NCBI GenBank assembly: GCA_965153455.1
Contig: OZ234502.1
Location: forward strand, 1,033,267 to 1,097,266
Direction: 5' to 3'
Origin: Sphagnum compactum
Lineage: Eukaryota; Bryophyta; Sphagnopsida; Sphagnales
Length of the DNA: 64,000 nucleotides
The notes below the pieces were generated by a model. The model worked only from the letters and a program-made list of their open reading frames with translations. It was not told the DNA's origin and searched no databases. This document shows positions 13,096 through 24,670 of the stretch, in pieces; the stretch's first letter is position 1; every line of letters begins with the position of its first letter. The position numbers were made by a program, and so were the translations under genes.

Positions 13096-13450
13096 CTTAC
13101 AGGTTTACGGTTTAGGGTTTTGGTGGATTCAGCAAACATGAATTCTTCCTCCTTCCTTCTCCTCCTCCAGCCTCTGACATTAAGAAGAACCCATTCATGC
13201 ATGCTGCAATAATGTCAACAACTGGAGCAATTTTGCACCCAATTCCCAAAGAATTCGCTTGTAGGAAAACCTAAATGCATCAAGGTCAAAAGCAGACATG
13301 GTCCTCACATACCCTCCCATGCTCTCAAAGTGTGGAGGTACTTCACAAGTGTCTGAAGGGAAACAAAAGTTTGCAGAAGAGAGAACTGAATTTGGTGGTG
13401 ACTGAGAGTTTTTGACAGAAAAAAAAGGATCTGCAACAAGACAGAGAGGA

Positions 13451-14083
13451 ATGGGTGAGAGAATTTTTGAAGGAAGGATCTGCAACAAGAGAAAATGTGA
13501 AGGAACGCTGATGATGGGTGACAGAGGAGTTCGAGGAGAAGAACAAGAACAAGAACAAGAGAAGAAGAAAAGAAGAAGAGATTTGGAGGGAATCGCTGTT
13601 CTTGCATGGTTGCCTTCAGGTTCAGTCTCGGGTCATTTTATTCACCCAGCCTCTTCCACTTGCTTGGGACTCTTCGGCACTGGTAAGGATGGATCCCTGC
13701 GTGCCTGCCCACCCATTTGCTGCATCATCATCATCATCTCCGGAACCAAGTTCACTGGGAATCAAACTGTGGGTGCTTGGGTTTCTTTTCTTTTTCTCTT
13801 GTTTTTGGGTCGTTTAGGGTTTAGCGATGGGTGGTTAGCATTTGATTCTGACTCCACAATCCCACAATCACTTGTTGCAGAGATACCATGTGAGAGAGAA
13901 TGCAGCCGAGGCGAAGATCACCGGTTGCTGAATTTCACCATCCTGGACTTTACTGTACGTTTTCTTTCTGACTGTTTTTCCCCCCATGTTTCTCTCCCTC
14001 TCTCCCTAGTTTGATTGCTTGCTTCAGGGTTTAGTGGGATTTCAACTCCTGAAGGAAGGTTGGTTCATCTTGCTCTTCTTGCA

Positions 14084-14131
<48 letters not shown>

Positions 14132-15818
14132 CTGCTCGTGCTTTCCTCTGGGCAGCCTTTTTCTGGACAGAGAGGAGTAGGGTTTTAGGCATTTCCACTG
14201 ATCAGGTTTTGCAACTGAGGCAAAACCAAGGCAGGTAAAGCACCAGCGCCAGCAAGGGTTTTGCATGATCTGCAGTTTTCTCAAATCCTGAGAAGCAACC
14301 GACGTTGAAATGTAGACTGCAATCCAGAGTCGCGGCAATCCAGCAACCCTAAACCCTGAACCGCAAGCCAAAGAATCTCTTCATTGAAATGATGTGAGAT
14401 GAGACACAAAATGGGTGCAGCAACTGCAACCTGCACTCTGGCAGAAATTCCAATGTCTTAGGCAAAGATTGTCACACTTCTTTGATGTGGTCTCAGGCTG
14501 CTTTGATGCAGTGGTCTCATTGTTGCCAAACGTTGCTTACCATCTTATTAACCAGATACTAGCTCTCTTCCTGAAGGGTTTTTTTTTTGAAAGGAGTAGT
14601 TGAGTTGATGTGAGGAAATATGACAGCTGTGTGAGTATGAAATCCTGTGGACAAAAGTTCTTGTTGTTCAAGGTTCTTTGATGTTGGTTCTGGACAATTT
14701 AGCAATTTTGCTGCAACAGAAGTTTCCCTTCAAGATCAACACCACTGACAGCAAACTTTTCTTTTTCTTACAGATGTGGAAGCAATTGTGGGAGTATTTT
14801 GTGATGATGTTTTGTGTGTAAATGCAGACAAGGAAAGAGACATCTGTTGTGGTTGAGCGCAGGGGACTGGATGCAGCTCGCCTCTCCAGTGCCTGTGATA
14901 TCCATGGGTATAGTTTTAGCTTTCCTACAATCTCCACCCAAATTTCCTTCATCCCTGCAAATGGTGCACTTTGATTTGCAGTTTGATTATTTGAAAGCCA
15001 AGTGCATGTGTTTCTTTTAGAATGTGACTGGTAGTATCGGATCCAGCACCTCTCAACTGCTGAGGTTTGAATGTGGGAAAATGCAGATGGGAAGAGGAGT
15101 TAGTTCGAGGGGCAGGCAATCCTCAAGGAGTTGGGGAGCAGCTACCAGTCATTTCATTTGAGTGTGAAACACTTAAGGCAGATAACAAAGCTGAAGATCA
15201 CATAAAACAATTCTTCCCATCTTTGGTAGGACTTGATGCTGTTGGTAAGGCCACAAAATCTTTTTTCTCTCAATTTCTTCTTCCTGCAATATTTCTTTTC
15301 CAAAGGAATTTTTTTCACCCAGTTTCATTCTGGAAGCTATACAGTGAGACCCAACTGCAGGATCGTCAAGAAGCTGCAGGATCAAGTGATTCCACAAAAC
15401 CAACAACTCCACTTTAGTTTCAATGATCACACAATTGGCCTGAAATCTTACTATCCTTGTTTGTGTTGCAGTAAACATTGGGACGATGACTATTAAGGGA
15501 CTTAAGCTTGATGCCAGCAGCAGTGTGTTAGTGGATCCTCCCTATGCAGCTGAAGCCCATGCTTGTACCAAGGATCTCAATCTGGAACCCGCTACCAAGA
15601 GGGCTAACATGGATCTCTGGAAATTAGTGGATGAGGAGCTGAAGGCTGAGGGGCTTACTGTTGACAACAACAATGTGAAAAAGGAGATCTCATCACTACT
15701 AGAGACTGAGCAAAATATTAATGAAGTCACAGTTCTTCCATTCAACAACAGTTCCAACACACTTGAATCTGATTTAACCAAGTCCAAGAAACCAGGTGAT
15801 GATCTATGGAGTTTTTAG
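13451..15818 (+). CDS. Conserved-looking five-exon protein of unknown function
   Basis: I reconstruct exons 13451-13682, 13881-13954, 14828-14907, 15087-15244 and 15472-15818. All splice sites are GT-AG and the phases agree throughout, giving about 296 aa. ATGs at 13511 and 13514 are alternative starts giving a shorter N-terminus. The N-terminus is acidic then basic (EQEQEQEKKKRRR). The central part carries Cys-rich and charged motifs (GHFIHPASSTCLG, IPCERECSRGEDHRL, SVVVERRGLDAARL, HGWEEEL, SFECETLKADNKAEDHI, VVNIGTMTIKGLKL), and the C-terminus ends DDLWSF. No signal peptide or membrane segment is obvious, so a soluble protein is likely. The motif-dense middle looks conserved, and I have a vague memory of similar uncharacterised plant proteins, but I cannot name a family or function. 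Five exons joining in phase is the main evidence that the gene is real. Confidence 0.75.
14087..14128 (+). repeat. CT dinucleotide microsatellite in intron 2
   Basis: An uninterrupted CT run of about 42 bp within the 873-bp second intron of the unknown gene. It creates a spurious minus-strand Arg/Glu-repeat reading frame. Confidence 0.95.
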
Positions 15819-16455
15819 GTGATAACATCTTAAGCAAACAGTGGTTGTTACTCGGATTTCAGCAATGCACAATTTTACAGCTCTCTCTTGATTTTGCTTG
15901 AATAGAGATACAATGACTCTTGGTTCCACCGCAAACTCATAGTTTTGAAACTTCTGTGATCATTGTCTGTTGAGAAAAATAACAAAGCCACATTTCCTTC
16001 TTGATCAGTCAATCAATCTACAATGTTGAGGTGCCTGTTTATGAACTTCAACAAGAAAAATAGATGCTCACCCATGGTTGAAATCTTTCTGCAAAGTAGT
16101 TTTTTTTTCAACTATGATTTTAATCTGATTGTTTTTGCTTGCATCGTGGAAATGACTTCTGACTGAAAACAAGATCCAGAAATGGTGTGCACTTGTTTTG
16201 GGGCGCCTTTAAGTGAAGTCAGTGGGGGATCAGTAAGGGCAACTAGTCATTGCCATTCATGATGAAGGTGATGGTCTAATACTTTGCATTGCAACACTGA
16301 AAAGGTTATGACTGGACCCATTGATTGTAATTTTGGTTTTCATTTCAGTGGAACTGATGACATAATGGGTACTTTGCTAAAATAAAAGAAAAAAATCAAC
16401 TGGAAGAGAGTTATCCTTGTCCAGAATGTTCAACCACAATTGTTGTAAGATCAAC
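15819..16455 (+). other. 3' flank of the unknown gene
   Basis: Non-coding sequence between the stop codon and dispersed repeat B. An AAATAAAAG motif at about 16380 could act as a poly(A) signal, but this is not certain. Confidence 0.4.
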
Positions 16456-16897
16456 TTGTGTGGTCTGTGCCGTTGGCCCAAGTGTTACCACGTCCTCAAC
16501 TGATTTTTCCTTCCAAAACCTGGTTTTTTGGAATTTATTTGAATTTTCAGCAGCAGAAATCACTTAAAAATCAATATCTCCCACATTCTGAATCCCAATC
16601 TTACCAAATAAATTCCATTAAATCCTGCTCATCAAGATCTTTTCAACAACACCAAAGGCACATTCCAATTCGCCCTAAAGTTTCAGCTATGATTTAATTT
16701 AATTTTCAGTGAAGAAATCATTCAATATTCAAGAACTTTTGCACCGCAAGTCCAAACGTCATGGAACCAAACCCATGCACCCCTCCTTGTCGAGAGCTTT
16801 CCAAAGACACCAAGAACATGATCTGAAGCATCCTGGATCAGTGGATCTCATAACGACAAAACAAAAGAAAACAAACTACCTTCCTTCATAGATAGAT
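16456..16897 (-). repeat. Dispersed repeat B, copy 2 (inverted)
   Basis: Reverse-complement partner of 2632-3070, differing by scattered substitutions and small indels (for example an extra CTTTTGTTTT segment in the T-rich part). It carries no intact reading frame. The two copies face each other about 13.4 kb apart, around the MYB gene and the unknown gene. Confidence 0.8.
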
Positions 16898-19040
16898 GTT
16901 CCTTACATGCCATTCCTTCAATGTATAATTCTATTCTTCCCCCCCCCCATGCACTCTTAGCAATTTGATGTCACTACCTCCTTGTCATTATCAAGTGCAA
17001 AAATTAAAGACAATTAATTATCTTCAAGTATTCAAACAAGCAAACACTAGTAAATCACTAAGACAAGTGATGTGCACTTGGCAATTATTGCCTTTCCATG
17101 AATTTGTCCACCACTGTTAGAAAGTTGTTCTCAAAATCTTGGTACGTTACGTGTAAGATTTGACATGCAATTAGTCAAGGTACAATGAATGCTTGCCTAT
17201 TAGCCTTGTCAAAAGCCCCTAATCACAATGTTCCACTCTTCAACAATGAAGATTAAGTTACATTATGGGTGTAGGTTATATTGTTATGTCTTCATCCTCC
17301 TCCATTTCATTGTCTTGGTCTTTATACTCTTTTCTCTTTTGTCATGCTTTTGGTAGGAAGAGTTAAGGTTATGTCACCATCATCAAATCAAAGGAAAGAC
17401 CTTATGTTTCATACTAGATTATGATATTACCACACCATGAACTATCTATTGGGATGTAAGAACATGGGAGCATGGTTTAAATCACGTAAGGATAAACTCA
17501 TTTTTTATAGACCATCTTCATTTTTCCAAAAGTAATGAGATTTTGCACATTGTACACAACCTATATATTGAGAATGAGTCCTTTTGTTATAGAATTTTGA
17601 AGACTTGATTCACAATTTAACTCATTAGTCTTTGAAGAATTATGAAGACCTTAACATGTTAAATTATTTGAAATATTTCTTCATCCACAACATTTTGTTG
17701 TGTTTTTATTGTTTGCTCCAATTTTATTCCTACCACTCTACATGCCTATGTTCAAAGACGCCAATGTGATATGTGTCAACTCTATTTTTTATAAATCTTT
17801 CCACACCATTGATAATTGAATCATTTTGAAAACAACTTTACACTTAAATAAGTATTTTTCTTTGTCACCTTTCAATTATCTAATTGGAAAATATGTTGAA
17901 TACATATATTACGTTGAAAAAATAGTAGTTTTATCACATGATCTTACCATGTTGAGTTGCATCTTCATCATTTTTCACAATTTCAAATATTGAAACTAAA
18001 TTTTAAATAAATATATGGAATCAAAATTTGATGTAAGCAAAAAATATAATTAAATTTAAGGTGTCTTCAATAATGTGCATATTATAAAATTAAATAATAA
18101 TAGGGTGGGGGAAAAAATCCTTTGTTTAATAGAGAAATCTACAAAGTTAAAGCCCATTCCACCCTTCATTAATTGGGCTTCCATCTGCCCCTTGACACCC
18201 AATAATGAACTAACTTTAAAGTCCCTCTATATATTAGAAAATCAAACCCCCAAACTAATCATGAAATGACATTAAATGCACAACATTGTAATACATGGGT
18301 AGTTTTGGCATAAAATAATTTTTTTTCTATTTTCTTAAAAAAATTGTGAGTCTTCTATGTTGAAAATTTCAAAAAAATCAAATTTGAAAGCAACTAGAAA
18401 AAAAAACTTTAACGTTTATAGATTGAAACATTATAATCGAACAAATCATGACAACATAATGAAAGAAAAATGAAAAAATGAAGGAAGATTGAAAATGAAG
18501 AACCTAAAAACATGTAACATGAAATGTAAGTCACATCATGCACATCTATGGTTTTAAACTTATGAAGCTTTGAAGGTGGACTCATTCCCAAAATATGGGG
18601 CCTAGGATGGAGCAATAACCAAGTTCGATTTCACATTAATGTCTCCCACTCATGGTTCTATATGCATTGTAAACCACAAAACCTTTACATGAACCTAAAC
18701 ATATGTAGATCATGAGGTATAAGAGGGAAGGGTTCCTACACATGCATATACATGTAAGATCCTTCCCACTTTTAAATAATAGGCTTACCCTTCTTTTTTA
18801 TAAGAAAGGTTGTAACAAAAAATCATGGTTTTGTAATTGGCACACAACCCATTGTTCAGTAGATGTTAAACTATTAATATCATTGAATACACAACAAATG
18901 TGAAAGTGCACTCAAACAAATGCAAAATGTATAAATGTTCAACACAATGTTTTCACAACAGTTGTTGTCATGGATGTCAATGCCATGGAGTTCATTCATT
19001 TGAATATTCATCCATGACTTATTATAAACTTGTACAAAAC
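16898..19040. other. AT-rich intergenic DNA
   Basis: No genes or RNA signatures were recognised. The sequence is rich in A/T runs and short chance frames. Confidence 0.6.
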
Positions 19041-19267
19041 TTTTAGTTTAGTTTCAGTTCACTTTTAGTTAAGTTTTAATTCATTTCTAATTGATTCTTA
19101 GTTCACTTCCAATTGATTCTTAGTTCACTCTTAGATAACTTTCACTATTAATTAAATATTAGTCCATTCTTAATTGAATCTTAGTTCACTCATAATTCAC
19201 ACATGGGTGCACATGGGGTACACATGAAACACACATGAGTGCACATGGGTGAACATGGGGCACATGT
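19041..19267 (+). repeat. Two adjoining minisatellites
   Basis: From 19041 to about 19196 a roughly 22-bp unit recurs in degenerate form (AATTGATTCTTAGTTCACTT at about 19089 and 19111, then decayed copies). It passes directly into a second array at 19198-19267 based on CACATGGGTG (ACACATGGGTGCACATGGGG, ACACATGAGTGCACATGGGT). Two unrelated short arrays abut. Confidence 0.75.
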
Positions 19268-20839
19268 AGGCTGGAAGTTTCTTGAGAAACTTTTTTGAAT
19301 TAGGTGCCCAAAAGGTATAAATAAAGGTAGAAATTTCCATTACTTTTAATTTGCTCAACACCAATTTTGTGTACATTTGTTTGTCATAGCCTTATTATGT
19401 TTCTTTTTTGCAATAAAAGCTTGTTGGATTTTTATTTGCACATGTTGTGTTCTTATTTTTGTTTTTCTTGTTTCATGATCTAGATTTGGAACTAGGCATG
19501 CCCTTGTTTTCATTTTGGTTAAGAAACCATGTAGTCTTGATTGTTTTCGTGCCCATGAGAATTGCATCAAGTCCAATAATCATGTTAAATTAAAAATATT
19601 CATAACAACAACATGAAATTTAAGTGAGCTAGTAGATCAAATCCCTTCGAACATCACTTTAGTGACTGTTATGGTCTTTTCCACATCAAAATCCATTAAA
19701 TCCCATGACAAACTCCCAACAATCCCAACAAATAATCCCCAAAAAAATTCACAAAAAAATCTTTGGATATGTGTGTTTCTAATCTCCCAAACTCAATTTG
19801 ATACCCAAACCCATAACTCCCCAGAGTTCCTAACACTAAATAGTTTAGGTCTCTCAAACTTCCTTGGATTTCACTGTGCACTGCTAATACTTTCACTAAC
19901 CCAAATTCTTGACGTCAATTGTTATAGACCAACCCTGAAGTCCCCTAAGGTTTCTCATTGTATCCACTGGATACACAAACATTTTCATATTGTTTTATTA
20001 CATGGTTCCTAAATGTTGACTTTAGTGCAGAACAGAAGAGTATCAAAGTCTCTACAAAACTCAAACAATGTTAACAACAAATGCCCACTATTTAAAACAA
20101 TAGAACATGTTTAAGCAAAATTATTGAAAGACTACACACTTAGCTTTAAAAAAACTTTTACCTTTTATCCACTCCATCACCTTCCTTTCATTACATTCAC
20201 CAACCATACTTCCCATTGAACTTGCACCATCACTAAGATCCATCAAGCACAAGAGAACAACCCGCCATTGTAGTTGTCATACAATATTAAATTTTCCAAC
20301 TCAACTCCATTACATCCTATCAATAGACAAGCAAAATAATTCATAGCCTCTCAAGAGCAAAGAGGCCATCACCAACTACCCCTACTTTTGTCTTTTTCAT
20401 ATTTCAACATATTATTTTTCTCCATTAGGTCATCATCTAACAAATATTTTCATCCAGACTTCCCTTCATCGTACATATTTAACAGCTCCCTTTTAAATCT
20501 AGATGTGTCGTCACAACTTACGTCAACTACAATTCAGGGTTATGCAACTGCAAGACCTTCCTTGGATGTTCCCATTCCTACTCGTTCTTACCTCATATAA
20601 TGCACTTCTACCCACTTTCATCATTTTCCACATTGTCCTACTCATCCACATAACCAACAAAGAAGTAAGGTCCTTCCAAGTTCTTGGTTAATGATTTTTT
20701 TACTTAATCTCTTCATCTTGACAAGGTTAATCCCAGGTTGAAAACCAAAAAAATTATTTTCCCTTTCATAAGGCATAAATTTTCTTCTATTATATTTGAG
20801 CCATTTCATTATTCCCCAAGATTATTTTGTGTAATTCTA
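19268..20839. other. AT-rich DNA, probable decayed retrotransposon flank
   Basis: A TATAAATAAAGG box at about 19315 and an AATAAA at about 19413 are arranged as in an LTR promoter and poly(A) region, and a decayed integrase lies downstream. No LTR boundaries could be matched, so this is only suggestive. Confidence 0.35.
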
Positions 20840-21430
20840 CAATCAACTCCAATTTCATAATCATTTATTCAATGAGCTATTCAACGTTTAGTTCCTCATA
20901 AAAAATTTGTGTCAACCGGCTCAGGTAGTTGTCAACTTTCAATCTTGATGTACATCTAATCAAAATCATGAACGAAATTTTTTTTGTGCTTGCTTAGATT
21001 CCATAGCAATATCCAAATAACACCCTTAGTAGTTGAAAATCCCATGTCTTTGCATTGTTATGTAGTGTGGACATAATAATACCATGTTTGATCGTCTTAA
21101 TCAATCTTTTAGCCATTCCATCACCGAAGCCATTGAAGTGTTGTATACTGCTATTGTATATCAGATACTTTACACAAATTGTCAAACTTTACACACCACT
21201 CACTCACCACCATTATCTATGAAGATGAGTTTTGGTACCCCATATTTGCAAATGATGTCGTTTCAAAAAACTTGACAACCATAGTTGTTGTATGATCATG
21301 CTCCACCTTGGTTTCACACCACTTCAAATAATGGTCAATTGCCACCAAAATGTATTTATTTCCTTGATTGGTCTCAATGAAAAGTCCCATGGTGTCAAAT
21401 GCTACTATGTAAAATCACTAACTTGGAACT
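20840..21430 (-). pseudogene. Decayed Ty3/gypsy-type integrase
   Basis: Minus-strand translation gives pieces of a retrotransposon integrase core with frameshifts and stops. In order they are FIETNQGNKYILVAIDHY, PKLIFIDNGGEW, GDGMAKRLIKTIKHG and KTWDFQLLRVLFGYCYGI. These match, by family knowledge, the IDNGGE(F/W) catalytic-Asp motif, the GMAERLIKTIK block and the W-x-LPRVLFGYR block of gypsy integrases. The longest open piece is 20994-21185. No reverse transcriptase, RNase H or gag was recognised in the flanks, so this is a fragment of a dead element. Confidence 0.75.
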
Positions 21431-24340
21431 AGGAGGGACCTTACCTCTTTGAGAAATTGAAACTAAGAACTTCTTTTGTCTTTTTCATATCTCATTGTAT
21501 TATTTTTTTCCATTAGGTCATCATCCAACCAACAATTTCATCTAGACTTCCCTTCATCCTACAAGGCATTCACAACTATAAGGTGACCTCTAAATATAGT
21601 ATGAAATTTTGCAAGTTATTTAGGACTCTACAATGGCCACTTTGGTTTAATTTTTAAAACTAATGTACGTGGTTGCAAGTATCATTGAAAATTTCAAATT
21701 AGTGGTATTCCAAATAATCTATTGAACCAATTTTTGATTATTGCATTGAATGTGGAAGATAATAACATGGGGTCAGCAAAATTTGTTTTGGAAGGCAAGA
21801 ACCTTGACAAATAAAAAATTCAATATAATTTTTGAACTTATAAAGGAATATATACATATATATATTACAATCACTTTGCAAATGGTAATGGGTTCAATTC
21901 ACAACTAGGATTTGGATATTATAACCAATGTTGGCTGGATATTAAAAATTGATAATCTTGAGTCCAATAGGTGTAAGGTAGGTTATTGAAACCAACTTAC
22001 TAAGTACCAAAATCTTTTAAAAGCAAAATACAAATCCTACCCTCCTAATATGAAGTTTGGAAATACCCATCCATAGTTAATTGATATGGTGTCAATTGGA
22101 GAAAAAATTAATACCCTACCTATACGTAGGAATGAAAGACTTGCCTACCAACTAGGTGGGTTATTTCTAATCCTTAAACACCTTTTGCATGTAACACTTG
22201 AACTTTCCTCTAGAACTCCATTTTTAATTGCAATGGAGAACCTTCCGTGGTTGTTCCAATTGTTGTTTCTTTATGTTCTCTACCCACTCACCTCCATGCC
22301 TTGTTGTACAACCTAAAACAACTTAAACCCTAAAACTTAGGTTGGCATGATATTAGGTGGTTTCCACATTGAATATTTTGAAATATTAACCCTTTTATAA
22401 TGGGTGGGTATCAAGAGGTTTGAAGTTATATATTTTATTTGATAGACATGTGTAAAAGTTGCCAAAGTATTACAATATTGGATTGTTAATTTTATGATTG
22501 ATTAATCAACATATTATTGACTACTTGTGGAATCTTTTCATTGATTTAAAATTTCTCATTTCCAACAACTTTCATTTTTTTCAATTCACAAATGCAAGAC
22601 ATAATCATGCATAAACTTTGTAAGACGTGATCTACCAAAAAAATAATTCAAGCACCCAAGCAAATCAACAATGCATTCACATCAATGTTAATGCATTGGC
22701 ATAGGACAACCACCTTGTGAGAATTTGCTTTCATCATTTCAATATATGTTTGATTAATATTAACACATTTTAGATGTAAATGAGACCATGTTTTGTGTGG
22801 TAGCAATGTGTTAAGTATTTGTTGCAAGGCATTAGTTTCTTGTGGTTTGTTATCTGTGATTGGAAACCAATTCAATATAGAGAAAGTTCTAATTTTTTTG
22901 TGTTTTGAGGCATAGGAGGAGGGGGTTACTTTAACATTGTGGCTCTAAAGTTTCATCTTTTTGTTTTTTCATTTTGACAAACAAAATATTCCCAAAGATT
23001 CAATGTTTCTTTTTTTAATTTTTTAATAATAAAAAATATGAAAATTTCAACATTTCAAAAAATAGTATAATTAATGTTGAAACTACCAAAGGTATTATTG
23101 TATATTAGAAGAAAGTTTCAAATAAGTTGAGACTATAAAATAATGGAAAATGATATAAAAAGTTCACAATCGATGAAAAAGACTAGGTGATCCAAAGTTA
23201 TATAATGTCAATTTAAAATTCCATAATTAAATAATAGTATTATTAAGATGTTTGAAGGAAAAAAAAATTGTATAAAGGTGAAGACATTATCATTTTTAAT
23301 GTACAAATAAATGAGAAATGTGATTAATTTTAAAACATTTCAAAGAACATCCAAAATCATTTTAAAATAAAAATAAAATGATATTTATCTCTGAATTTTA
23401 AATTTATGATCATTTAAAAAAAAATCTATGTTCATTTTAATTTATGATCATTTTTTTGATGTGAAAAGTTATATTTAACTTCACTTTAAAAGAATTTTTT
23501 TCAAAGGGCATGTGAAAAAGAGGTAAATACATTGTCAAGGAGGTGGAGGTTTTGAAAAGGTATTTGAAAAATAATTTTAAAATAAAAATATTGGTAAAGG
23601 TAATGTGCCTTTTTATATCCATGTAGGTGGTAGGGAAAGCAATGATGTAGTTAGACTTCAAATTTTCATTTATAAGGTGTGCAAAATAATGGCATAATGT
23701 CATGGATGGCTTGAAGCTATAAGCTTTGAATAAATCCAAAGAATAACCAAATTTTACTTGATACTTTGAAAATCACCTAATTTCAACATAACCCTAACAT
23801 TTGTACCCATGGACACTTTGCACATGGAAGAAAATTAATGTTCAATTATCCAAAATACTAATTTTCAAAATGAAAATAAATTGATTTGCCAAAATGTCAT
23901 TTTACCTTTATGGTTCAAATTGCCTTCCTATGAAAGATGGACATTTGTTTTTTTAATGATGGGTTAAAGTCCATATCCAAAATTCTAAAGTTCAAAAAAG
24001 AAAAAAACAAGAGAAAACTACATAAATCAGTGTCCAATTGGAACATACCGCATATATTAGAAACAATGTAGAATATAAAAATTACAAAATAAAATGTAAA
24101 TAAAAATACATTAAATAAATAATTGATATTTATTAATAAATAAATATATTGACTACTCCTTTTTGAATATATAAAATATTGTTGTAGCTTTTTTATAATT
24201 TCTTTTTCCAATAGAAATTATTTAGGGAAGCTCTTCAAAAATTATTTCAACAACAATAAAGCCTTAAATTTAGTCATGTATGTATTGTAAATGCCCATGT
24301 CCAAATGTGAATTTCTGTACACCAATTGGGGTGGCCTTCT
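21431..24340. other. Very AT-rich intergenic DNA
   Basis: No genes were recognised. Composition becomes extremely AT-rich from about 22900 to 24240, with many A/T runs. Short frames such as 23437-23739 and 23915-24211 on the minus strand are Phe/Ile/Lys-rich products of that composition. Confidence 0.6.
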
Positions 24341-24412
24341 CTTCCTATTGCTGAATTGAACCCACGACCCCTTAGCCCATGAGACTAGCCACTAGACTAG
24401 CCTGGCTCCATG
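24341..24412 (-). mobile_element. tRNA-derived SINE-like unit
   Basis: On the minus strand the sequence contains TAGTCTAGTGG (24389-24399), a perfect match to the pol III A-box TRGYNNANNNG, and GGTTCAATTC (24353-24362), a perfect match to the B-box GGTTCRANYC. The spacing is about 27 bp. The surrounding text (GCCAGGCTAGTCTAGTGGC, GGGGTCGTGGGTTCAATTC) looks like a tRNA head without a folding cloverleaf. It sits just upstream of the helicase gene. Confidence 0.6.
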
Positions 24413-24470
24413 CCTCCACCCGGGACACCCGGCGAAGCACCGGCCAGAGGTGGCAAACCGCCGGCACACA

Positions 24471-24486
24471 CCCCCCCCCCCCCCCC
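24471..24486 (+). repeat. C homopolymer run
   Basis: Sixteen consecutive C residues, preceded by CACACA, about 185 bp upstream of the helicase start codon. It may be a sequencing-prone site. Confidence 0.9.
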
Positions 24487-24670
24487 GCCCCACCAACTTA
24501 GGATTTCAGCCTCTAGGGTTTCCAAGGGTTTTGCGAGCTTCTTCTTAGGGTTTTAGCCTTAAGTATCTTGCGAGCTTTTTCGCTTCCGTCCACGCTTCGC
24601 TCTCTGGCGTCCAAGCTCTCTGAGATTTTTGCGAGATTTTGGAAGCTTGGATCAAGATCTGTTGCCAGGG

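Noticed and set aside
13689-13772. Open frame starting MDPCVPAHPFAASSS as an alternative first exon
   Set aside because: A strong donor at 13683 and matching phase with the exon at 13881 support the upstream frame; this one leads to an early stop in the next exon.
14042-14371. Minus-strand frame with an Arg/Glu repeat
   Set aside because: Produced by the CT microsatellite in an intron.
15087-15160. MGRGVSSRGRQSS, which resembles the start of SPIRAL1 microtubule proteins
   Set aside because: The frame stops after about 24 codons and lacks the rest of the family; the neighbouring frame joins four other exons in phase.
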